In this document: positions 8,290 through 16,057 of the stretch, piece after piece | Layout of the letters: each line of letters begins with the position of its first letter | Numbering within the stretch: the first letter of the stretch is position 1 | DNA from: Bdellovibrionales bacterium | GTDB lineage: Bacteria; Bdellovibrionota; Bdellovibrionia; Bdellovibrionales; UBA1609 | Assembly: GCA_019637855.1 (NCBI GenBank) | Contig: JAHBUX010000024.1 | Coordinates: 1 to 32,309 of the forward strand | DNA: 32,309 nt | Direction of reading: 5' to 3' | Notes under the pieces: model-generated | Database searches by the model: none | The model's input: only the letters and a program-made list of their open reading frames with translations | Told to the model about the DNA's origin: nothing | Translations under genes and position numbers: made by a program

Positions 8290-9228
8290 ATGAAGATGCT
8301 TTCGCTTGCCCTTATTTCGTTGTGGACCGCTTGCGCTTCGGCCCAGACCGAACACGAGTTGATCCGTCGGATCTCCGTTTTCCCCATCAAAGTCGCGCAA
8401 CCGGAGCTGGCCAAGTTTGCGGAAGAGGCGTGGTGGGAATTGCGCGAGGCCTTAACCCGCGACAAACGCTTTTTGGTGGCGAGCAAAAATTTTCTACAGC
8501 AAAAAGATGTCTATCAAGCGCGTTCCATACTCTCGCCCGCCGATGCAATTATTTTAGGTAAACTTCTCGACGCCAACGCGTTGGTCACCACCTACGTGGA
8601 TGATCGCGTACTATACATGAAAGTGTATGAAGGCGAGTATGGTCGTCCGCTGTGGGAGCAACAACTGGTGTTGCAGCCCTCCTTGCCGATCGCACAGCAG
8701 CTGCAGCCGGGCGTGATAAAGCTGGTGCAGGATTTTATCGCTTCGATTCCCTATCACGGTTTTGTAGTGCTCGATCCTTTAAAGGGCCGCCCGGTGTATC
8801 AAGAGGGGCGTCGTTTGCTGGTGAAGGCCGAGGTGGGTGGCCTGGCGGAAGTCGATGTGGGCGATTCAGCCCAGTTGATTCGAGTGTATAGCGATCACTT
8901 AAAGCCGTTGTTCACACATGGCGCTTCGATCGAAGTTTTTGCTGAAGGCCGTGTGGTGGAGCACAATCGCGAGAGTATCGTGATCGAACTAGATCGTTTG
9001 AATCGCGCAACTGCTGTTCAAGAGGGCACGTTGGTGCGACTGCCGCGCGAGTTGAAGCGACTTGAGGAGCTGTACTCGATTCAGGATTCTCTGAAGAGCA
9101 AGATCGATCCCGAGTTTTTCTCTCCCGGCATGACCGCCGCCAAACAGAAAGAAAGCGAAACCAAGCCGCTGATTGCCTCGCTGGCCTTTATCGCCAACTT
9201 GGCGGCGTTTCTGCTTCTAGCTTTTTAA
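8290..9228 (+). CDS. Exported protein of CsgG-like outline with C-terminal membrane segment
   Basis: A 312-residue product with a Sec signal peptide ending CASA, probably cleaved before Q19. The first half has the alternating pattern of a CsgG/FlgT-type fold: a beta strand (ISVFPIKV), a helix, 'DKRFLVASKNFL', then 'LGKLLDANALVTTYVDDRVLYMKVYEGEYGRPLWEQ', similar to 'GxxLxADxVVxG' plus a strand pair. The second half has a repeat-like beta region (GDSAQLIRV, GASIEVFAEGRVVE). A 19-residue hydrophobic segment ends the chain at position 312. That tail is unusual for a secreted protein and suggests anchoring. No good ribosome binding site was seen. The fold is inferred and the function is unknown. 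It forms a pair with the following exported gene 12 bp downstream. Confidence 0.6.
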   Translation: MKMLSLALISLWTACASAQTEHELIRRISVFPIKVAQPELAKFAEEAWWELREALTRDKRFLVASKNFLQQKDVYQARSILSPADAIILGKLLDANALVTTYVDDRVLYMKVYEGEYGRPLWEQQLVLQPSLPIAQQLQPGVIKLVQDFIASIPYHGFVVLDPLKGRPVYQEGRRLLVKAEVGGLAEVDVGDSAQLIRVYSDHLKPLFTHGASIEVFAEGRVVEHNRESIVIELDRLNRATAVQEGTLVRLPRELKRLEELYSIQDSLKSKIDPEFFSPGMTAAKQKESETKPLIASLAFIANLAAFLLLAF

Positions 9229-9240
9229 GCGGGGATTCGT

Positions 9241-9987
9241 ATGCGCTTAACCGCCCTCTATACCGTTCTGGCTCTTGTTCTGCCCTCACCGGCGTTTGCC
9301 TTTTTCCAAATGGATTTTATGAAGGGCAAGACCGAATCCAAAGCGTCTTCGCGATGGACGCTTTCGGATTGGCTGTCGCAGAAAAATAAAATGAGATTGG
9401 CCGATCAATGGCTGATGGCCAATCGCGCCGGCGATGGTTGGTTTGAATTCAATCCCAGCGCCACCACCGGCAGCTATAAGGTCAGCGTTGATAGTGGCAG
9501 TGGTTCAACCAGCGTTACGCGCAACTCACAGAAGTATACGCTGGATATGTACGTGTCGTTGCTCAATCTCTACGCTGAGTACGAGAAATCGGGTGACGAT
9601 CTTGAGGAGTACGGCGGGGCGGTGGGCCTGCGAGTTTTCGGCGCCTCTTCGCAGACCACCAATCTGGTTGCACGCTATGGTTTTCAGCGCAGCCAAAGCC
9701 TGTCTACACAAGAGCGTTGGGACAATCCATATGCGGAAGGCCTACTGCAGCTCTACATCTTGCAGAATTTCGGCTTGAACGGTCAGTATCGCTATTTTTT
9801 TCCCAAAGACAGCAATCATGGCGAACGCCTTGAAGGTCATCGCACGAGCGCCGGCGCTTTTCTAGAATTCCTGTTTGTTCGATTTTACGCGAATTTCTAT
9901 CAACAGCCCATGAAACGTACAAGCGGCGGCACTGTTACGACGGAAAAGCGCGATGGCTATGAAGCCGGCGCGCGTTTTTTCTTCTAG
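9241..9987 (+). CDS. Probable outer-membrane beta-barrel protein, 248 aa
   Basis: A GGGGA ribosome binding site precedes the ATG. The signal peptide ends SPAFA before F21. The mature part alternates hydrophobic and polar residues in strand-like stretches (YTLDMYVSLLNLYAEY, AVGLRVFG, TNLVARYGFQR, YAEGLLQLYILQNFGLNGQYRYFF, FLEFLFVRFYANFY). The protein ends in ARFFF, with the terminal phenylalanine used by the BAM machinery to recognise barrels. I count about eight possible strands. I do not recognise the family. It follows the CsgG-like exported gene after 12 bp, so the two may act together. The gene ends 9 bp before a convergent gene. Confidence 0.62.
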   Translation: MRLTALYTVLALVLPSPAFAFFQMDFMKGKTESKASSRWTLSDWLSQKNKMRLADQWLMANRAGDGWFEFNPSATTGSYKVSVDSGSGSTSVTRNSQKYTLDMYVSLLNLYAEYEKSGDDLEEYGGAVGLRVFGASSQTTNLVARYGFQRSQSLSTQERWDNPYAEGLLQLYILQNFGLNGQYRYFFPKDSNHGERLEGHRTSAGAFLEFLFVRFYANFYQQPMKRTSGGTVTTEKRDGYEAGARFFF

Positions 9988-9996
9988 AAAAGATAT

Positions 9997-10512
9997 TTAG
10001 AACTGAAACAAGTGTGGGTACAAAATGCTCTCGCATTTAGTGCGCTCTTCCTCATGAGCTTTTGTTAGCGGAAGGGCGACCTCGGGTTCCGTTCTCTTCA
10101 CCTGTGCCTGCGTCGCCTGGCGAAAGTCCGGCGAATCGACTAATGCTAGCTGCAGCTCTGGAAGCTCTGAAGAGTAGGTAAGAGTATCCGTCGAATAGCG
10201 CACCTGAGCGGCGGTGGCATTGATCAGAGCGCCGGAGACTTCTAGGCGACCGGCCATCGTTTCGCGCAAGGCTTCATCCACTGAACCGCGAATGGTCTCA
10301 GGAACATCATTGAGGTCCAAAAACAGATAGCCCGATACGGAGATTTCGTTGCCGCTGGCGTTCACCGCAAACTGCGATAGTGGAACCTTGGCTAGAAAAT
10401 GCATCAAGTATCCGTGCACGTTCCAGCGCGGTTGATAGGGAAAGCGGATCTCCGCAGCCGTGGCCGTGAGGCTGGTGGCGGCGACAACAAACAACAGGAT
10501 TATTTTCTTCAT
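9997..10512 (-). CDS. Small exported protein, YceI-like in size, function unknown
   Basis: A 171-residue product with a clear signal peptide (MKKIILLFVVAATSLTATAA, cleaved before E21) and a GAAGGAAG ribosome binding site. The mature region alternates beta-like stretches (EIRFPYQP, EISVSGYLFLDLNDVP, GRLEVSGALI, AQVRYSTDTLTYS), similar in style to small lipid-binding periplasmic proteins, but no diagnostic motif was found. A single cysteine occurs near the C-terminus (RTKCESILY). It lies 26 bp downstream of the radical SAM gene on the same strand, so it may be the last gene of that unit. The YceI comparison is only a size and pattern impression. Confidence 0.55.
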   Translation of the reverse strand: MKKIILLFVVAATSLTATAAEIRFPYQPRWNVHGYLMHFLAKVPLSQFAVNASGNEISVSGYLFLDLNDVPETIRGSVDEALRETMAGRLEVSGALINATAAQVRYSTDTLTYSSELPELQLALVDSPDFRQATQAQVKRTEPEVALPLTKAHEEERTKCESILYPHLFQF

Positions 10513-10538
10513 AGGTCTTCCTTCACGTTAATAACAAA

Positions 10539-11660
10539 TTAAGTTGCTTCAGCCGCGCGTACGACCTTCGGGTCGAACAGATCGTGCATATGCGGCTGCT
10601 TGAACGGCGAGGTACCCGCCACCTTGAGCCAAGTTTCCGGGCTTTCCATACACATAAACAGGCGCCAAGCGGGATTGTGTGCATGAAAGCGCTGCAAAAC
10701 AAATTGAAACATCTCTTGGCGAACAGCCGCATCGTAGCGCAACTTTCCATCGCGACCGCTGAACGTCTCGGCCTGCGTGACATAAGAATTCAAGCCAAAG
10801 CGCTCACGCATCATCGCGCGCTGCTCAGGCTGGAAGCGCAAAGCGCCAACGGACATATAGGGCAACTGCTCGGGCGTAAAGCGCGCCGCAATCTCGTCGA
10901 CCAAGGCGCCGTAGTTCTCACGCCACTCGGGATGCCAGATCATCGGGTCGATATGGAAGGCCAAGCGATAGCCGTGGCCCACGCACTTATGAGCGGCTTC
11001 AAGACGTTCGCTTAAAGAGGCAGTGCCGTGTTCTTCGCGTTCAACTATGTGCTGCGGATTCACTGACCAACTCACCACCACATTGCCCGCGTGAGGGCTA
11101 TTCAGAAACTGATCGACCTTGTTGGACTTGGTTTTGAATTCCAGCGTCCAAGCCGGGTAGTCACGGAAGAACTCAATCAAAGTTTGGGAATACAAAGTGA
11201 GTGGATCTAGACTCAAAGAGTCTACAGTTTCACCGGTCCCCACACGCAGAGCTTGAGCTTTCAGTCCGGCCTCGCCAATCTCACGCAACTCGTTCAAAGC
11301 GTCATCGAGATTTGAATAGATGGTCAGCATCGGCGTATTGATAAAGCTCTGCAGATAACAGTACGAGCAATTCATATCGCACTGAAGCCCCCAGTTGAGC
11401 ACAAAGTAATTGCAACAGCTCAATCCAGGGCGTGAGCCAGGGCAGCGTTTAAAGAATTTGCCTTTAAACGGCGTCACATAAAGCAAGCGTTTGCTGCGCG
11501 AAAATTCGCGGGCCGAAAGTTCGCCGGCAGCGAGCGGCGGCGCTTCGACGACGGAAACGCGATCGTCAGGAAACAACTCGCGTAGGCGCCGCGCCAGCGA
11601 AGAACCCACCGCCGTCTGATCGATATACACATGCTCAAATTTAGCGACTAGCTCTTGCAT
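10539..11660 (-). CDS. Spore photoproduct lyase-like radical SAM protein
   Basis: The 373-residue protein has the radical SAM cluster motif Cys94-x3-Cys98-x2-Cys101 in LQCDMNCSYCYLQSF, including the CYLQ that is characteristic of the SplB family. Residues 60-90 (VTPFKGKFFKRCPG, CCNYFVLNWG) also match the family. SplB repairs the spore photoproduct thymine dimer using a conserved cysteine (about residue 140). Here the corresponding place reads VGTGETVDSLSLDPLT (140-155) with no cysteine, so canonical repair is doubtful. Splicing of the family name to non-sporeformers is known. The gene overlaps the next upstream gene by 13 nt and is followed by a small exported protein. Likely role: an SAM-radical reaction on an unknown substrate. 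Confidence 0.82.
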   Translation of the reverse strand: MQELVAKFEHVYIDQTAVGSSLARRLRELFPDDRVSVVEAPPLAAGELSAREFSRSKRLLYVTPFKGKFFKRCPGSRPGLSCCNYFVLNWGLQCDMNCSYCYLQSFINTPMLTIYSNLDDALNELREIGEAGLKAQALRVGTGETVDSLSLDPLTLYSQTLIEFFRDYPAWTLEFKTKSNKVDQFLNSPHAGNVVVSWSVNPQHIVEREEHGTASLSERLEAAHKCVGHGYRLAFHIDPMIWHPEWRENYGALVDEIAARFTPEQLPYMSVGALRFQPEQRAMMRERFGLNSYVTQAETFSGRDGKLRYDAAVRQEMFQFVLQRFHAHNPAWRLFMCMESPETWLKVAGTSPFKQPHMHDLFDPKVVRAAEAT

Positions 11661-12463
11661 GACCAGGTTTCACCAATACTGTTTAAGCGTTCGAGCTTTT
11701 TCTTAAGGTCATCCGCCGATGTTGTGCGGATTTTGATTTCGAGTCCGGCCTGATCGCCGAAACGCTGCCATTGACCTTGCACTTGTGCAGGCCACGGCCA
11801 TTGCGCCACGTCGGTCCTCCAGGCTTCATCGTTTTCCGAGGTGCGTGGGCGGCGCCACTGTTCTAAACGCCGCAAATACAAACTCGGGCTATCGGTCGAA
11901 GGCAAAAGATCGTTCAAGGGACGCCCCAACAAAAACAACTCGACGCCGAGCTCAAGAGCCCGCACGCCTTCCACTTTAGAGATCGGCAATCGCGCCAACG
12001 CTTCGGTATACGGCAAAAACTCAGAGATCTCAGGCAATGCCAATAGGGGAGACAGATCACGGGGGCCGAGCTTTTTGTCATCGACCCAGGTTTGGAAGCT
12101 GAGCTGCGTTTGCAAAAGCGCCTGAATCGTTTGGCCGAGACGATCACTCCACCTTAGGGAGTAGGCGGTACACAGCGGATTACGAAACTCTAAAAAATAT
12201 TCGGGAAAGGTCGCTTCCAAGGCACGTAACAACCGGGCAAGTTCGCTTAAACCGAGTTCTGGATAGGCGGCTTTATAGGCGTCCACCAGCCCACCATCGT
12301 CCAATTCCAGCGCCATATCGGTGGGTGGGCGGTGAAAGCCGGTCAGCAGATGCCCGCGCCACGCCAGGGCTGGAAAAACCTGTGGCCAAGGCCTTCGCGG
12401 TAGGAAATCCAAGCATTTACTGCATTGCGAAATCGGCTTTAAGAGCATAAGGCGGACTACCAT
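11648..12463 (-). CDS. Unknown 271-aa protein upstream of the SplB-like gene
   Basis: The start ATG at 12463 has a GGAG ribosome binding site 4 nt upstream. A second in-frame ATG 15 nt further in is an alternative. The N-terminus has a CSKC pair (residues 14-17). The middle holds a patterned segment LRWSDRLGQTIQALLQTQLSFQTWVDDKKLGPRDLSPLLALPE, which looks like a helical domain with a possible recognition helix. The C-terminal third is rich in Trp, Arg and acidic residues with a charged last helix. No family was recognised. Its coupled overlap with the radical SAM gene (13 nt) suggests it helps or controls that enzyme. Confidence 0.6.
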   Translation of the reverse strand: MVVRLMLLKPISQCSKCLDFLPRRPWPQVFPALAWRGHLLTGFHRPPTDMALELDDGGLVDAYKAAYPELGLSELARLLRALEATFPEYFLEFRNPLCTAYSLRWSDRLGQTIQALLQTQLSFQTWVDDKKLGPRDLSPLLALPEISEFLPYTEALARLPISKVEGVRALELGVELFLLGRPLNDLLPSTDSPSLYLRRLEQWRRPRTSENDEAWRTDVAQWPWPAQVQGQWQRFGDQAGLEIKIRTTSADDLKKKLERLNSIGETWSCKS

Positions 12464-12480
12464 AACGCTCCATGGCTGTC

Positions 12481-12497
12481 TATCATTGTCATACCCT
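12481..12497 (+). promoter_or_regulatory. Possible -10 box for a near-leaderless transcript
   Basis: TATCAT (12481-12486) matches five of six bases of TATAAT and lies 11 nt before the ATG at 12498. There is no Shine-Dalgarno sequence in front of that ATG. A transcript starting about 7 nt beyond the box would have a leader of around 5 nt. No good -35 was found, so this remains tentative. Confidence 0.3.
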
Positions 12498-13577
12498 ATG
12501 TCTGAATGGCGAACGCGTGCTGAAATTACATCCGACGTGGTCCTCTTCCGTTATGTCACCGACCCGGTCGAGCGGCAGACTCAAGATGTTTATATCTGGG
12601 ACCTAGATAAGACTTATTTGGATACGACCTTCGAAAGTCTACAGGGGTTGTGGCGTACAGTGCGTGAGAAAGCCTTTCAAAAGCGCAATGTGCCCGGAAC
12701 CGCCACATTGGTGCGGGCTCTGCGTGACTATTGGCAAGAGATGCATAAGGGGCGCAAAGATTTCCCTATTTATTTCATCACCGCATCGCCGCCGCAGCTG
12801 GAGCGCAAAATCCATGACAAGCTGGCTTATGATGGCATCTATCCATTTGGTTTATTTTGCAAAGACAACCTTAGAAACCTAAGCCCGCGCCGGCTGTGGC
12901 GCTTAACTCAACAGATCGGCTACAAACTGCAGGCGCTTTTGCAATTGCGGCTGCACTTGCCGGCCGATGTACGCCAAGTTCTATGGGGCGATGACTCGGA
13001 AGCCGACGCAGTTATTTATTCGCTGTATTCGGATCTGTGCGCGCGCCGCTTGGAAGAGCGCGACGCGATTCATATCTTGCGGCATTTTAAAGTGATTGGT
13101 CAGCAGGTCGATTCGATTTTGAGATTGCTGGAAGATATTCCTAAACAAGATCCCGTTGAAAAGATTTATATCAACCTGGCTGCCGATACCGATGCGGACT
13201 ACTATTTGAAGTTTGGTCGGCGCATCTTGCCGACGTACAACACCTTTCAGTTGGCGCTCGATCTCTATCAGGACCGGCGTTTAAGTCCGGCGCAGGTGGT
13301 GAACGTCGCTCTGGATCTGGTGCAAAATTACGGCTTCGGCGTGGAAGAGTTGGAAAACAGTATCGATGAGCTGGTTCGTCGCCCGGTCTTGGCGGATAAA
13401 ACGGTCGAATCGATTCTGCCGACTCTACAAGAGAACCGGTTGATCCGCTCCAGCTTCGCGTTCAGCGTTCCGCCTAAAGCCGCCATCTCTAGTGATGGAC
13501 CGCGCGTGTTTGAACTGGAAGGTGTGACGGAGCCTTGGGTGCAGGAGCATGTGGATTACCTAAGAGAAGACCGCTAG
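12498..13577 (+). CDS. App1-type (DUF2183) HAD-superfamily phosphatase
   Basis: I start at ATG 12498; TTG 12486 would add four residues without a ribosome binding site. HAD motif I is WDLDKTYLD (34-42, catalytic Asp35 and Asp37). Motif II is ITASPPQL (94-101). The GLFCKDN segment and WGDDSEADAVIYSLY (163-177, the metal-binding GDD followed by a D-x-x-x-Y pattern) match the App1/DUF2183 catalytic domain. App1 dephosphorylates phosphatidate in yeast. Bacterial members are not defined. The protein has 359 residues, with an extra C-terminal half of helices with no clear match. No membrane segment is seen. It is divergent from the gene at 11648-12463. Substrate is inferred at family level only. 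Confidence 0.75.
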   Translation: MSEWRTRAEITSDVVLFRYVTDPVERQTQDVYIWDLDKTYLDTTFESLQGLWRTVREKAFQKRNVPGTATLVRALRDYWQEMHKGRKDFPIYFITASPPQLERKIHDKLAYDGIYPFGLFCKDNLRNLSPRRLWRLTQQIGYKLQALLQLRLHLPADVRQVLWGDDSEADAVIYSLYSDLCARRLEERDAIHILRHFKVIGQQVDSILRLLEDIPKQDPVEKIYINLAADTDADYYLKFGRRILPTYNTFQLALDLYQDRRLSPAQVVNVALDLVQNYGFGVEELENSIDELVRRPVLADKTVESILPTLQENRLIRSSFAFSVPPKAAISSDGPRVFELEGVTEPWVQEHVDYLREDR

Positions 13578-13581
13578 AACT

Positions 13582-13600
13582 GGCTTGCCACTGGTAAGCC
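13582..13600. terminator. Hairpin between convergent genes, possible terminator
   Basis: GGCTTGC and GTAAGCC pair over seven positions (one G-T wobble) around a five-base loop, just after the stop of the App1-type gene and before the stop of the leftward gene at 13609. No T-tract follows on either strand, so rho-independent termination is only possible. Confidence 0.35.
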
Positions 13601-13608
13601 GTCGGCTC

Positions 13609-14508
13609 TCATTCGAAATTTAGAGGATAGGACAGCGAGATCTCCGAACCCTTGAACGTTCGAAAATACAAACGCTCAAACACCGTGATCACACACTTCT
13701 GCAAAGCTTCGTCGTCGACCGCACTATCGGCGATCTTGACCTCGCGTACTTTGCCGCGGCGGCTGATCTCAAACTGCACGACCATTTGTCCCTTCAAACC
13801 GGGGCGATCTTTTAAGCGCGATAGCCAGCACTTTTGAAATTGCGACTGACGGCTCACAATCATCTCGTCGATGTATTCGTTAGATAGTGTTTCCGGTTCA
13901 AGCCCGCCCGCGTCCGGCGGGGGAGCGTCCTCACCCTCCAAATCCTCGGTGGGCGTACTCTCTTTACTATTTTGCGCGAGCTGCATATCTAAGGGCGCCG
14001 AGCGCAAGACGGTTAAAGCCATCGGCTTCTTGGTCGCCTTTTGGCCCGGTAAATACAATCGGCCTTCACGCACCACATAGGCGCGGCCACGCACTCCGGG
14101 TTTAACGAGAGTGATGTCACCGCTTAACACATTCAGATAGAGCGCCGAATTGGCATCCTTGGCGTTCCAAAGCTGCAGACTGACCGAACTTAGAGCCTCA
14201 AGCTCGAGTTCGTCCTGCGAATTTAAAATCAGCAGAGCATGGGACTTGTCATTGGTCTCAAGGCGATCACCATCGTTCAGATCAAGAGGCTGACCTAAAG
14301 GTCCCTTGATCTCCTGCACATCACCTTCATGAATGCGTTTGAGTTGTCCGTCGAGACGCATTAAGCGGCCGACTACGGGGCCGGGAATGGAATCACGCAC
14401 AACTAAAGAGGTGAGCCAATTGGAACCGGGCTCGCTAAGAAACAACAGCCAGAGCAGGCCGACGATTCCAACCAGAACCAGCGGCCCAAGACCCTTCAGC
14501 CCGCGCAC
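13609..14508 (-). CDS. Membrane-anchored FecR-like / AgmX-PglI-type domain protein
   Basis: The 299-residue product starts at a GTG (14506-14508) and has one N-terminal anchor (about 8-24), so the rest is periplasmic. Residues 45-170 are beta-rich and resemble a FecR-type domain (LDLNDGDRLETNDKSHALLI, 'LNVLSGDITLVKPGVRGRAYVV'). An acidic, proline-rich linker (about 183-205) follows. The last 90 residues resemble the AgmX/PglI C-terminal domain: 'FQKCWLSRLKDRPGLKGQMVV' then RRGKVREVKIADSAVDDEALQKCV, TonB-like in style. The two cysteines (FQKC and LQKC) could form a disulfide. AgmX/PglI domains occur in gliding and adventurous-motility proteins of myxobacteria. It starts 5 bp after the secG stop, so it may be translationally coupled to secG. 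Confidence 0.7.
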   Translation of the reverse strand: MRGLKGLGPLVLVGIVGLLWLLFLSEPGSNWLTSLVVRDSIPGPVVGRLMRLDGQLKRIHEGDVQEIKGPLGQPLDLNDGDRLETNDKSHALLILNSQDELELEALSSVSLQLWNAKDANSALYLNVLSGDITLVKPGVRGRAYVVREGRLYLPGQKATKKPMALTVLRSAPLDMQLAQNSKESTPTEDLEGEDAPPPDAGGLEPETLSNEYIDEMIVSRQSQFQKCWLSRLKDRPGLKGQMVVQFEISRRGKVREVKIADSAVDDEALQKCVITVFERLYFRTFKGSEISLSYPLNFE

Positions 14509-14513
14509 CGAAA

Positions 14514-14921
14514 TTACTTCTTCTCGACAGGGGGCTCAGCGATTTGAGCAGGTTTATCCGTGGCCGGAGGAGCTTTGGTGTCCAACGCCGGATTTGTGCC
14601 GGGAAGCGACTGTTGACCAGGCACCGGCTCCGTCTGCGGCTGTACCGGCGGCGGAACGTAAGTGTCCATCACGCTGCCGCTTTTTTTTGCGGTCACGTAG
14701 GTCAAGGTTAGGCAGGAGATGGCGAAAGCCACAGCCAACCATTTGGTGGCGTCGGTTAAAAAGTTAGAAGCCCCACTGGCGCCGAAAAAGCTGTTCGAGC
14801 TCGAACCGCCGCCAAATACGCCCATGGCTCCGCCTTTGGGATCTTGCAAAAGAACAAAGAGAATAAGGCCGATTCCAATAAGGACGTGCACGATGGCCAG
14901 CAACGTTAACATGAGGCTCAC
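14514..14921 (-). CDS. secG: Protein translocase subunit SecG
   Basis: SecG is the small subunit of the SecYEG channel. The 135-residue product has two hydrophobic helices: LLAIVHVLIGIGLILFVLLQ (6-25) and a second at about 60-80. Between them lies the glycine-, serine- and phenylalanine-rich loop DPKGGAMGVFGGGSSSNSFF, which is the signature of the family. A GGAG ribosome binding site precedes the ATG. The tail after residue 85 is long and proline-rich (PPPVQPQTEPVPGQQ), extending the usual length of about 75-110. secG usually sits beside tpiA in related genomes. Here tpiA is 6 kb away. Confidence 0.9.
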   Translation of the reverse strand: MSLMLTLLAIVHVLIGIGLILFVLLQDPKGGAMGVFGGGSSSNSFFGASGASNFLTDATKWLAVAFAISCLTLTYVTAKKSGSVMDTYVPPPVQPQTEPVPGQQSLPGTNPALDTKAPPATDKPAQIAEPPVEKK

Positions 14922-14972
14922 TCCTTCAATGAAGCTGAAGGGAGAAAAAATAGAAGAAAAGGGCGGTGAAGT

Positions 14973-15965
14973 CTATGAGTTTTTGATGTTGCGCATCGGG
15001 AACACGAGGAATTGTTTGGCATCGTGTTTGATCCAGAAGTCCCCGGTATTCTTGTGCAATTCGTTGGATAGCACGAGCGACACGACGTGCGACACGATCT
15101 CGACAAAGCGGATTTCATTGTCCGAGATCGTCTGTTTTTCCGGCGGTAGACGTAAGGAAAGCACACCAAACGGATGCCCATAGCGCGTCACGGGACACAC
15201 GATCATAGAATTGAAGGCGATGTCTTTAGCATACTGACGCACGTGGCGCAGCTCGGCGCTCTCTTCTAGGTTTTCAATGGCGATAAGACTCTGTGTGTTC
15301 ATGACGTGCACGACTTCGGGATATCTATAGAGATCGAGTTGAATACCGGAGGCTTTGCGATCATCGTTGCTGATCACCACGCGGCCATCCTTTTGATCGA
15401 GCACGTGGATGATCGAGCAGCGCACACCGTCCACCTTAATACTGACCATGCGGGTGAGGTTGAACAGAATCTCCTCTAGGGATTGCTGACCGAGCGCTTG
15501 GCGTAGCACCAGATCGGTCAAGTGTAGCATCAGGCTGGCCTCATCCACTCGACTGTAATCTTTGGCTTGCAGATCGTTGAGTTGACGATAGCTGCGCGAA
15601 TGGAAAATCAAACGCTTTAGAATATCCTCAGGTTTGATCGGTTTTACGATGTAGTCCTTAGCACCACGCTGCAGAGCCTGGCGCACGTTGGCGGCGTCGT
15701 TATGGCCTGACATCACTAGCACCGAGATAAACGAGTGACGCAGGCTTTTTTCATTCTTAATAAAATCGATGAGCTCAAGGGCGTTGCCTTCCAGCAACAC
15801 TAGATCGGCCAGCACGTAGCGTGGCTTCCACTCAACAATCTGAGCGCGCGCGTCCTTGCCATTGGTCACTACACGCGCCTCAAAGCCGCGGGCCGAGATA
15901 TAGTCGGCGAGGCGGCGGGATTGTATAGAGTCGTCGTCAGCGATGAGTACTCGAATGCGGTCCAT
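14973..15965 (-). CDS. Response regulator with REC domain and GAF-like output
   Basis: The 330-residue protein begins with a receiver domain (1-120). Its acidic pocket is at ADDDS (9-13), the phospho-acceptor is Asp54 in VLADLVLLEG, the switch Ser86 lies in LVMSGHND, and Lys108 lies in DYIVKPI. The second half (about 140-310) has GAF-domain features (EEILFNLTRMVSIKVDGVRC, 'SIIHVLDQKDGRVVI', 'YPEVVHVMNTQSLIAIEN', 'FNSMIVCPVTRYGHPFGVLSLRL'). No DNA-binding, GGDEF or HD domain follows, so the output is probably protein-protein or ligand sensing. An AGGAAGGT ribosome binding site precedes the ATG. No histidine kinase is adjacent. It diverges from tmk. Confidence 0.85.
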   Translation of the reverse strand: MDRIRVLIADDDSIQSRRLADYISARGFEARVVTNGKDARAQIVEWKPRYVLADLVLLEGNALELIDFIKNEKSLRHSFISVLVMSGHNDAANVRQALQRGAKDYIVKPIKPEDILKRLIFHSRSYRQLNDLQAKDYSRVDEASLMLHLTDLVLRQALGQQSLEEILFNLTRMVSIKVDGVRCSIIHVLDQKDGRVVISNDDRKASGIQLDLYRYPEVVHVMNTQSLIAIENLEESAELRHVRQYAKDIAFNSMIVCPVTRYGHPFGVLSLRLPPEKQTISDNEIRFVEIVSHVVSLVLSNELHKNTGDFWIKHDAKQFLVFPMRNIKNS

Positions 15966-16057
15966 ACCTTCCTATCGGCGGAATAGCGGTCGGGCGTGAG
16001 CGCGTTTGCGATGCGTCATCAGGACCAAAGTGGGGGGAGATGGGCTAGCCTCCGGGC

